Below, piece after piece: positions 48,350 to 56,915 of a stretch of 64,000 nt of DNA. This stretch comes from Rostrohypoxylon terebratum (Eukaryota > Ascomycota > Sordariomycetes > Xylariales > Hypoxylaceae). The stretch covers positions 1 through 64,000 of the forward strand of contig MU385893.1 of assembly GCA_022497145.1 (NCBI GenBank), read 5' to 3'. A model generated the notes under the pieces. It had not been told where the DNA came from. It searched no databases and saw only the letters and a program-made list of their open reading frames with translations. Position numbers and translations under genes: made by a program. Numbering within the stretch: position 1 is the stretch's first letter; each line of letters begins with the position of its first letter.

Positions 48350-49722
48350 ATGCAGTGGAAGACTCTCTTCCTCGCTGCTGCGGCGATCCCGCAGCAGGTC
48401 TCCGCCCAGTATGCCACGGCAGCCATGATGCGTTTCCAGTGTTCTAGGTAAGTTGTGGTGAATGTTCAATTTTCATAAAAAAAAGAGAGACGTGAATGCT
48501 AAGACACAAGACAGACTGGTCGTCGAGCGTGTCGACCCCCTCGTGTCTCCAGGCCTCATCCAATCACCCCACATCCACCAGGTCGTGGGTGGTAACTCGT
48601 TTAACGCGACCATGGAACCCGTCAGCTACGATCTTCCTTCAGAATCGACATGCACAACTTGCTCGTTCAGCGAAGACTTTTCCAACTACTGGACGGCCAA
48701 CTTGTACTTCAAGGCGAGGAACGGGACTTACAAGCGCGTCAAGCAAATGGTCAACCTTGTGAGTATAGGACCTAGGTATCTGGGAATTTAATCCGAATAT
48801 TGGCTGACACCTGGTTAGGGTCTTCAAGGTGAGGAGGGAATGACCGTTTACTACATCCCGCCCTATGACGGCCACACCAAAGTCACTGCCTTCAAGCCGG
48901 TAAGCTCGCCTCCACAGCATTATATCTAGCCGTCGCCTAACAAACGTACAGGGTTTCCGAATGCTCGTCGGCGAGGCCATGCTACGCACAGCCCAAGGTC
49001 AACAGAAGCAGCTCTGCCACCGCTGCTACACCAACGTCAACCAGACCCCCTTCGGTGGTGCTCCCTGCGCGGACGCACAAATGGACACAGCCGCGCTCCC
49101 GAACAAGCAGTGCGCCGGAGGTATCCGTGCCACCATCACATTCCCCACGTAAGTTCTTGCCTCCCCCACCCCCCTGATCGCAGTGACTCCAAACGCGCGG
49201 ACTATGAGCGTCGACTAACCAATCCCTCCAGCTGCTGGGACGGCAAGAACCTCGACAGCCCCGACCACAAGAGCCACGTCGCATACCCCTCGAGCGGGAG
49301 TTTCGAGATGTCGAGCGCGTGCCCGTCGACCCACCCGGTGCGTCTGCCGCAGGTGATGTACGAGGTGATGTGGGATACGCGGGAGTTCAACGACCCGTCG
49401 ATCTGGCCCGAGGACGGCAGCCAGCCCTTCGTGTACAGCATGAACGACCAGACCGGGTACGGCTGGCACGGCGACTACATGTTCGGGTGGAAGGGCGACG
49501 CCTTGCAGCGCGCCTTGGACGCCCGCTGCTCCAACGACAAGTGCTCCCAGCTGCAGACCCAGACCCCGGCGCAGGCTACGTCTTGCAAGAAGGAGCAGAC
49601 CATCAAAGAGGATATTGATGGATGTGAGTACCTTTCTTGGTCTAGAATGCTTGGAAAATCGCGAGATTGCTAACGTTGTGTTCCTTTTAGGGCTAACCGA
49701 GTTGCCGAGCGCGACGATGTGA
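48350..49722 (+). CDS. Secreted DUF1996-domain protein
   Basis: Six exons: 48350-48447, 48515-48758, 48819-48899, 48952-49148, 49232-49623 and 49691-49722. Phases agree throughout, giving 347 aa. Introns are 67, 60, 52, 83 and 67 nt with GTAAGY or GTGAGT donors. A signal peptide of about 18-20 residues ends at V-S-A-Q. The DUF1996 family pattern follows: M-M-R-F-Q-C-S-R-L-V-V-E-R-V-D-P-L-V, P-H-I-H-Q-V-V-G-G-N-S-F-N, C-T-T-C-x-F-x-E-D-F-S-N-Y-W-T-A-N-L-Y-F, C-W-D-G-K-N-L-D-S-P-D-H-K-S-H-V and G-Y-G-W-H-G-D-Y-M-F-G-W. The function of the domain is unknown; members are widespread secreted fungal proteins, often with extra cell-wall domains, absent here. Conserved His, Asp and Cys residues hint at metal binding or an enzyme, which I cannot show. 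Confidence 0.93.
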
Positions 49723-50187
49723 GATTTCTCCGTAGGCGTTGTTTGAAAACCTCCTGTTTCTAGATTTAAAGATGAGATATCCATTAGACTCCTTCAGTGG
49801 CTGCTAATAAATAATTAGGTAGCTCTTTCTGCTAACAAGTTACTTCACATTTTGGTGATTACTGTGACTAAATAGATTCAAAAGAGCATGTTAGCTTTTT
49901 AATGCACCCATTTTCGTAGACTCCCGTCATCTGGCCAGAGTCAATTAGAATGGACTTTTACCGTGGTACATTGAAATTGCGTCAATATGAACCTCGCGAT
50001 AACTCCGTACTCACAACGCTTTGAGTACACCTAATCTAGGCACTAGTTGCGTTAACTCATTAGGTGACATCGTATCTGGCCTTCGAGAATGACATGATAC
50101 CCGCTTTTGAATTAACCAACGATACTCGTAAGAGCATCTGTATATAGTAGTATATCCCAGAGTTTTGGAAAATGACTATGATCGTTC
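49723..50187. other. Intergenic region, no gene seen
   Basis: About 0.46 kb between convergent genes (DUF1996 protein and the FAR1-like protein). Nothing recognised. Confidence 0.5.
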
Positions 50188-51210
50188 TCACATAACTGCT
50201 CCAAAGCCTTGGCCACCGTTGACGTCATCCGGATTAGCGGTCGTTTGGGCAAGGGCTTCGGTTCCAGGATCGAGAAGTCTTCCACATATGACGCGCATAT
50301 TTCGTCCTACACGAACCTCGACTAGGACACTTCTCTCGGCAGTCTTGAAGTCTGTTATGTTGAGGATTTGTAGCTTGGGGATTCTTAGGCGCTGACGGAG
50401 CTTATCCACGACCTGCATGAGCCAGCAAAGGGTGGGGTCATTCTTGTCGGGCAGAATAGCATACCCAGCACCGAGTTGCGAGTTCACAGCCAGGACGCTA
50501 TTCATCTCGATGACGGGGAGAACAGACTGATTTACCATGTGCTTCGTCTCTATGATGAGAATATCCGGCTGTCGCTGCCAGTGGGATTGTGACCATTTGG
50601 GGGCCCAGAACATACCCTCTAAGCTACCGTTTCTTTCCAGAGGAAAGCTCCAAACGTCATCTCTCTCTTGGAGATTTATTAGTAGTGCTTGCACGCCCGT
50701 AGCGTTCTCTTTCGCCTTTTTCTTCCAAGCTTGGACGTGATTTCCAATGTCCTCAAGCTTGGCGAGACATTCCGGATACGCGGCAAGGAGTTCCTCATGG
50801 ATGGATCTAACTGTCTTCTTTTCGATAGCACCGGCTTCTATGAAGCGTCTTTGGTCTTCGGTCAACTTCCGGTGCTGCACATGTTCGCTGGGGTTGTTAG
50901 AGGGGGGATGGTTATGTTCCGGCACGGTCACGGCGAAATAGACTCCATCTTGACGTTTATTCATGACACAGGAAAATGGGCAGTTGGTTTTTTTAGTGGT
51001 AGTCTTTTTAATTCCGATTGTTGCTTTGGATTGGAAGCTGCCTGATTTATCACAGCGGATTAAGTATCTGATATATTCTCCAGTACGTTTCGATTTGGCC
51101 TTGGCGTGCAAAACCACAGCATAGCCTTCCGCTGCAGCGTGAGCTTGCACCGCTCTCTCGCAGTCTTCTATCGTAGGGAAGATGCCTTCCGCGGGAGGAG
51201 CTAGAGGCAT
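50188..51210 (-). CDS. FAR1-type DNA-binding protein derived from a MULE (Mutator-like) transposase
   Basis: Single exon, 340 aa from the ATG at 51210. The N-terminal ~100 residues fit a FAR1-type domain: F-P-T-I-E-D-C-E-R-A-V-Q, A-A-E-G-Y-A-V, Y-L-I-R-C-D-K-S-G, then N-C-P-F-S-C and the H-N-H-P of P-E-H-N-H-P-P-S. A helical linker (L-T-E-D-Q-R-R-F-I) leads to a region resembling the start of the MULE catalytic domain (M-F-W-A-P, then I-L-I-I-E-T-K-H-M-V-N-Q, then N-I-T-D-F-K-T-A-E). In active Hop/MULE transposases the first motif reads D-x-T-Y-K-T-N; here the acid is Glu and the TYK core is lost. The protein also stops before the third acidic residue. The frame is intact, so it may be a domesticated regulator, not a working transposase. 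No inverted repeats were seen around it. Confidence 0.7.
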   Translation of the reverse strand: MPLAPPAEGIFPTIEDCERAVQAHAAAEGYAVVLHAKAKSKRTGEYIRYLIRCDKSGSFQSKATIGIKKTTTKKTNCPFSCVMNKRQDGVYFAVTVPEHNHPPSNNPSEHVQHRKLTEDQRRFIEAGAIEKKTVRSIHEELLAAYPECLAKLEDIGNHVQAWKKKAKENATGVQALLINLQERDDVWSFPLERNGSLEGMFWAPKWSQSHWQRQPDILIIETKHMVNQSVLPVIEMNSVLAVNSQLGAGYAILPDKNDPTLCWLMQVVDKLRQRLRIPKLQILNITDFKTAERSVLVEVRVGRNMRVICGRLLDPGTEALAQTTANPDDVNGGQGFGAVM

Positions 51211-51645
51211 CTTGGAAGAGATGAGCTGGAGGTGAATCAAGGTTGATAATATAAGCCTATAATTACTTATGTTAATATGTTGCTAAACAAGACAACACCT
51301 CCGGAAGCTGGAGGAATAGTTGGAGAGATATATGAAAGAAGAGGGGACAAATGTGAATAATAAGAATGATGAGAATGATGAGAATGACGAGAATGACGAG
51401 GGCACCTGTAATAGCGCGCTGAGGAAGATCTATTTAATCCACTAATGGGGCGGGGATGGTGGGGGCTAGAGGGGCAGGGAAGTCCTACCCCTACCTGCCC
51501 TACCTGCCTACCCCTACCCCATTACCCCACTAACTTTCATTATGTAAACACATTTATCCCCCATACCCGGCCCCTTTTCAAGTTGGAGTAGATCTCTACT
51601 TGAACACCCGTGTCTTACAAACGGACTCAACCTGAAATATAGTCC
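51211..51645. other. Upstream region of the FAR1-like gene
   Basis: About 0.43 kb holding the 9-bp tandem repeat and a C-rich TACCCCTACC stretch. No gene seen. Confidence 0.5.
51360..51402. repeat. 9-bp tandem repeat (GAGAATGAY)n
   Basis: Four to five units of AGAATGATG/AGAATGACG lie upstream of the FAR1-like gene's start, within its likely promoter or leader. A CTACC-rich direct repeat follows at about 51490-51535. Confidence 0.75.
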
Positions 51646-52494
51646 CTATATCCATTCATCCTTTACAGACGCACTATGCTCTCTCGTTGCATTGCCAATG
51701 GAGCGAGCTAACTCCTTGAGAACAGGTAGTGCCGATTGTTTCGAACGACCCTGCTGGAACTGTTGACCAAATGTGTGGCCGTGAGCCTCGTCAACTTGCC
51801 GAAGAATATTCCATTGCGCAAACGGTGGTAGAAACTCATGATGTGCTCGAGTCCGGATGACAGCAAAAATTTGCGTGTCCGGTGCACGTATCAAACCCCG
51901 TCCTTCACGAAACTGGCTTAGGATATATAAATCGGTTGACTCGCGTAAGAGCATTAGAGAGCATTCGGGGAATTGACTGGTCTCGTGATCATTGGGATCG
52001 AAATTGACGTTTATATTTCCGTCGTCATCGAATTGTACCGGAACTCCGTCCGAACGTCCATTTATCCTCGGATACGTATCGCCGTGCGGCTTAGGTGGCA
52101 GCCACACCATTCCGTGGAAGAAAATAATCCAAGTCCCCTGTCCCCCAGGAGAGATGATACCGTAATTTACAGCCCCGCGAGCAAGCGGTTCATCATTTGG
52201 GTATGTGAGAATTTTGATTGGTGCATTGGACGGAAATTGAACTAAATGGCTGTCTGGGAATATAAACGACATTGAGTTCAATGGATCCAAGCTGTTGACC
52301 AAGGTTGGCCGCCTGTCAGGTATGTCTACAAGTGTTAGAAAGGGGGATTCGAATGGGACCTCACGGTTCGGCCAATGAGGTCCGAATGATCCCAGCGGTT
52401 GTGCGTGAGAGGCATTCCTGGCTTGCTCCTCTGGGATAAGGTAGAACGGGCAGGAAAAAATGTTGAAAACCGTACGCGTGTCATTCGGATTCAT
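51646..52494 (-). CDS. Hypothetical protein of unknown function
   Basis: Single frame, 282 aa from the ATG at 52494; the frame is open further upstream but only to a TTG codon. It is a soluble-looking mixed protein with many Pro, aromatic and Asp residues: F-N-I-F-S-C-P-F-Y-L-I-P-E near the start, G-T-W-I-I-F-F-H-G-M-V-W near 120, and a helical C-terminus (L-K-E-L-A-R-S-I-G-N-A-T). There is no signal peptide or membrane segment and no motif I can name. It shares strand with the SGNH gene, 440 bp downstream of it. The long open frame with balanced composition supports a real gene; the exact start could lie in an upstream exon. Confidence 0.55.
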   Translation of the reverse strand: MNPNDTRTVFNIFSCPFYLIPEEQARNASHAQPLGSFGPHWPNREVPFESPFLTLVDIPDRRPTLVNSLDPLNSMSFIFPDSHLVQFPSNAPIKILTYPNDEPLARGAVNYGIISPGGQGTWIIFFHGMVWLPPKPHGDTYPRINGRSDGVPVQFDDDGNINVNFDPNDHETSQFPECSLMLLRESTDLYILSQFREGRGLIRAPDTQIFAVIRTRAHHEFLPPFAQWNILRQVDEAHGHTFGQQFQQGRSKQSALPVLKELARSIGNATREHSASVKDEWI

Positions 52495-52935
52495 ATTTAC
52501 GGTATCTAGATGTGGAATTTCGTTTTGAATTCCGCATCTTCTTCTCGTTCTATGAAAACCATACCTGGCCTTCTTTATAGTCTGGATATATTCCAACGAT
52601 GGCTAAGTCAAACTGTGTGGGTAGTTTGAACCACTAGTAGGTATATAATCGCACAGTACTAGGTAGACAAACACTACGTTTCCTACAGCAACTGGCCATG
52701 AGAAAGTAATCATACAACTAGGCGTTGCCAAGGAAAAATCTATCTCTCTAACAGGCAAAGTACCTTTCCGAGGACTTTGGTTGGGTTATCTGGTTATGTC
52801 ATCCGAGGAGCAATGAGTATTGAATTTTTAACTGTGACCAAACGAGTTGAATATCCATCCAGGTACTAGTTACCAGGAGTTTGGGTCCAAAAAATAGAAA
52901 ATTAGACAGAAAATCCACCGACACAGGTGTGCCAC

Positions 52936-54479
52936 TTACTGTGATATGTATTCATGATATCGGGATTCTCTACCGGGTCCTCTTCGCTGAGAAGACAACG
53001 GTAATCGAGCCTTCTGAGCCCATTCCGCGTCCATTTCTGCGTGACGCTTCACGACCTTAGCTGCCCGTTTTCCAATTTCGAGGATGGTTCGTCGGTTCAC
53101 TGTGAATTCAGTTTGGAATAAATGCTCGTCAGGTGCGTTACACACTGTCCAGCTGTCGTTTTCTGTGTGGTTTTCCGAGGTGCCGTAGTTTCCACTGAAG
53201 GTAAAGCCCCTTTGAATGCAGGGCTTCCAGATTTCAGTATACAACTCCGTCTCCGCCATCGATCCTAGTCCGTTACGATCGACGAGGTCTGCGTTCCGCA
53301 TTTGGTGTTCAATGACAACCTCTTGAATATGACTAGAGATGTCATATGAGATAACATCGCGACGAGCAGATGGAACAGGGACCCCATTGATGTTCATGCC
53401 GTTTTCCTCCAAGTCCGGAAGGGTTGTCCATTCATTGAGCATATTCTGGATAACATCGCCCCAGTATCTAGTTAGAAAGGCCGCATTGCGCATCTGTTCA
53501 GCATTGGTGTGCGGCAGCGGAGGTATGAATCTCGCGGTTTCGAACCCAGGGGTCATAGATATATCGAATGGCGCCGGTATAAATATGCGGAAAGGGGCTG
53601 CAGGCAGAGAACCTTCATCTTTCATGTGTGCAACATCCAAGTCCGTATCAGTGTAGTAATCTGAGAAAGCGACCGAGTCATTCTTATGTGCTTCCTCGTA
53701 AAGTATTTCTATCTGCGAGAGGATGTGTTGCGCTTGAGTCTCTATTAGTCGTGTAGCGACTTGGGGAGGGAATGCTGATAAACTCCATATATCCCAAAAT
53801 CCTATATTAAAAACCCATAGCGTCTCTCGAGGAGGGATTATGGGTTTGGGACTAGCTAGGAAGGCTTCAACTTGGTGAAGAAGATCTTTGTGGGAAGGAA
53901 CTGGATAGTTCTGGGCCAGCCAGGAATAATCAAGTCCTGCAGGGGTATCGCGGTCATCCTGTGATGTACGAGCTAGAGCAGCTTCGAATAACGAGTTCGA
54001 CACAAGAGCACCTCCACCATCATCTGTTAGAGGCACAAATGAGACATATGGGTTGCAATTCAACTGTTAGATCAGAGATTAGTAAATATCCCACTCCTCA
54101 AAGTAGGTTAAGTCTGAATCATGATTCTTACTTGTAGACAAAAGACATCAGTCCAGGCTGTTGTAGATCCATCAGCTCGATTTGGAGTAGCAATATCTCC
54201 ACCCCCGAAAACCACTACCCTGAGTCCTCGCCCACCTACGTCCTCTTTTGCAGTCTCCGAAGCGAGTGTCCGATAGCCAGAATTTACCGCACGGTTGATG
54301 AAGTGCGAAGACCATAGGTATGACCCAAACAAGAATATAGTTGTGCTGACTGCAATGTGTGGGAGAAGTCTCGAGCTTCTGCGAAGGAATTTCGTTGTAC
54401 TAAAAGCTAAGAGAGCCTTTAACGTTAATAGCTCAAGCAGACTGTGTGTATCGTGGAGCTTTTCCAGGACGTATTCCAT
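52936..54479 (-). CDS. SGNH/GDSL-type hydrolase, membrane-anchored
   Basis: Two exons, 54479-54132 and 54063-52936, phase 0, 491 aa. The 68-nt intron has a GTAAGA donor and a TAACAG acceptor. A hydrophobic segment at about residues 38-56 suggests a signal anchor. Block I is V-V-V-F-G-G-G-D-I-A-T-P, with Asp95 at the usual Ser position of GDS. After the splice the frame reads L-N-C-N-P-Y-V-S-F-V-P. Block III appears as N-I-G-F-W-D-I-W (residues 202-209), and a C-terminal Y-D-I-S-S-H-I offers the Asp357/His361 pair. The layout matches a fungal GDSL-lipase-like family of about 450-500 aa. GGGD in place of GDS means the classic nucleophile is not obvious, so activity is uncertain. It lies beside the MFS and Zn2Cys6 genes, which may be related in function. 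Confidence 0.75.
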
Positions 54480-54621
54480 TGCAACTCTCCTCCATCTGGG
54501 GATGGAGACAGGGTAATAATCAATTTAACTCATTTTCATGGAAATTTCAACTTTTGTATGGAATCAATGAGATAGCAAGAACGATCTAAGGTGGTTGGAA
54601 ATGATAAAACAACATTCACTA

Positions 54622-54897
54622 TTAAGAATGGTAAACGGTTGAAATGACGATGGACAACGGAACACTCGGACTTTGGAATAAACCTCGCAAGACCTTACGT
54701 AGACTTCTCTTGACGGCAATTCTTAAACGATGTATAGGCTTAAGTACCAAGCTTACTGTGACTACGCTCGGAACAAATGTTAGCATGGCGTAAGCTATCC
54801 AGCTAGGTACTCCGGGAATTGTGTCATTGATGCACAAGTCCGAAGGAAAATCAGGTGCACAGACTTTGAAGTAATTTTCTGTATGTAGGGGTTTCAT
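54622..54897 (-). CDS. Possible small membrane protein
   Basis: A 91-codon frame from an ATG at 54897 with one clear hydrophobic helix (S-W-I-A-Y-A-M-L-T-F-V-P-S-V-V) followed by a basic stretch (R-L-R-I-A-V-K-R-S-L-R-K). Two cysteines precede the helix. No family is recognised and there is no splice support. It may be a real short gene, an orphan, or chance; it sits between the SGNH and MFS genes on the same strand. Confidence 0.22.
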   Translation of the reverse strand: MKPLHTENYFKVCAPDFPSDLCINDTIPGVPSWIAYAMLTFVPSVVTVSLVLKPIHRLRIAVKRSLRKVLRGLFQSPSVPLSIVISTVYHS

Positions 54898-55024
54898 TGG
54901 GGTATCCTAGTCTAATAAAAAGTTTCTTGATAGTTATTTGTCTTGGTACGTACCTAGGTAGTTTAAGAGAGCAGAGATTGATGGCTGGGCGGCAATTATC
55001 TACCAAGGAGGTACCTAGTAGAGT

Positions 55025-56388
55025 TTATATCCTTCCCAAGATGCCTTTTGAGGTGGAGGCTTTCGCCGCCAATACGATGATGCTACCGAACAAAACCGTC
55101 ACGCCACTCCATATTGATACTTGGGAATAGCCTTCGTATTTGCTAACGAGCACTCCGCTCACCGGAGGGCCTATCAAAGCAGCGAAAGAACTGACACCCA
55201 TACCCATTCCTATGTAGCTGCCGAGGTCCCGGGGGTCCTCGGGGCATTCCGTAAAAGCTGCGGAACACCCTGAGATGATTGTCCCGGACGAAAATCCAGT
55301 CGCAATGGAATATACTACCAGCGCCGCGGTGGTTTCTGCTTTATCCCAGCATAATATGACAATTCCAGTAATGAAACCGCCAAATGCGAATATATTTAGT
55401 CGTCCGAACTTGTCAGCCAGAATGCCGGGGATGACGCGTCCAAATGTAGAAGATGCGTTTATGATGGCAAGAAGGTAGGACGCGAGGGTTGGCTCCATTC
55501 CTCTCGAGACCGCGTACGTCGGCATATAGAAAATCGGGGTGAAAGCACCGAGAATCATGAAGAACAGCGCAGACGTTAATAGGACAAATTTCGGCTCTTT
55601 GAAAGCTTTCCAAAGGAACAATTTCGAAGTCCGTGGCGGAAGGCGAGTTGTGATGGCCACACACGCGAAACCTAAGAGGGGGATAATGATAAACCCGATA
55701 ACTCGAACTGACCAGCCAAAGCCGATTGATGAACCATTCAACATCTTCGATAGGGCGATGGGAATGACGACGCCACCGATAGATGACCCTGAAACTACAA
55801 TACCCAGTGCAGCAGCTCGCTTCTTGTCGAAGAATTGCGACACTGCAGCCATGGCCGGAAATTGCAGAAAGCCCATAACGCTACCCAATAGAACGCCTTG
55901 GGCTAGCATGAATTGCCAGTACTCTTTGCATAAGCTGGTCATCATTATGGCAAAGACGTAAAGGACGGCAGCAGGCCGCAGTACCTATTTTTATGTTAGT
56001 GCACTGTAGCGGTTCTGAAGATATTAGAAAGCAGAAAACAACCGCATACCCATGCTCCAAAGCGATCAAATAACGGGCCACCTATGTTCCCTGATAGGAA
56101 CTGAAGAAAGACTGCTAGGGAACCTATCCAGGCCACCTCATCGGGCGAGTGATCTTTGAGCTGATGAGACAAGTAATATTCTTCAAAGACTCCGAAAGCA
56201 TTGGAGAAACCCAGAGCAGAGAAGAAGACACAACAGGCCCCAGCAGTGACTAGCCAAGCTCGAAGACCTCCGTCGGGAGCTTTATCAAAATTGGGTATAT
56301 CCGTAGCCACCGCATTGTTTCCAGTATCTCCAAGCTCTATACTGGAGACAGATCGCTTCTCTTGAATTTCTGTTTCCGATGATGACAT
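55025..56388 (-). CDS. MFS monocarboxylate-transporter-like carrier (MCH family)
   Basis: Two exons, 56388-56050 and 55984-55025, phase 0, 432 aa. The 65-nt intron has a GTATGC donor and an AAATAG acceptor. A hydrophilic N-tail ends in the hallmark F-D-K-A-P-D-G-G-L-R-A-W-L-V before helix 1, as in fungal MCH/MCT carriers. Twelve helices follow, with N-A-F-G-V-F-E-E-Y-Y near the end of helix 1 and L-A-D-K-F-G-R-L-N in the loop between helices 8 and 9. Yeast relatives include Mch5 (riboflavin) and others of unknown substrate; none is proven to carry monocarboxylates in fungi. The gene is divergent from the Zn2Cys6 regulator with 527 bp between ATGs, a usual pathway-specific regulator/transporter arrangement. 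The family is firm; the substrate is unknown. Confidence 0.9.
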
Positions 56389-56915
56389 TTTGAGAAGGGT
56401 CGTGCCGTTGAACTATCCTTGATCGACAATAGGGGATAAACGGTTAGCTGCGAGACTTCCAAGGTTTGCTCGGTCGAATTTCGCTGTGATGGAATGGAAT
56501 ACATCCTGAATTTGTGTTACGAGCACGGCAATATATATCATATATAGACATTTCCAGATTTTAATCAGGCCTTGTAACTAATTTTCCTAGTTTCGCATGA
56601 TGGTGAGATTATGGACGAGAATGATGGTGAATGATGGTGAAAGCAAGACTTCATGCGAATAATTGTGGGGGCATTTTTCGGAGATAATCTTGAGAGAATC
56701 GGGATCGGGGATCGGTCGCCGGATTCGGGAAATTGTTAATAGTGGATGTTTCCTAGCGAAGGAATCACGCGACTCATGGATTGTCACTTTTCATACTTTC
56801 ATACTTTCCATCCACTTACACCATTCATAATGAAGTTTAACTTATCCCACTACAATTACCATTCAAATCTGCCAAGAACAAAAGGCCGAGCTCTTCATTC
56901 GATAATTCGAAAAAT
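56389..56915. promoter_or_regulatory. Bidirectional promoter of the MFS carrier and Zn2Cys6 regulator
   Basis: 527 bp between the divergent ATGs. On the plus strand it contains TATATATCATATATAG near 56530 and a GAATGATGGTGAATGATGGTGA direct repeat at about 56618-56640. CGG-type words near 56714-56730 (GGATCGGTCGCCGGATTCGG) could bind a Zn2Cys6 dimer such as the adjacent factor; this is inference. Confidence 0.45.

Noticed and set aside
49215..49784. 189-codon minus frame opposite the DUF1996 gene
   Set aside because: Antisense shadow of the GC-rich coding exon.
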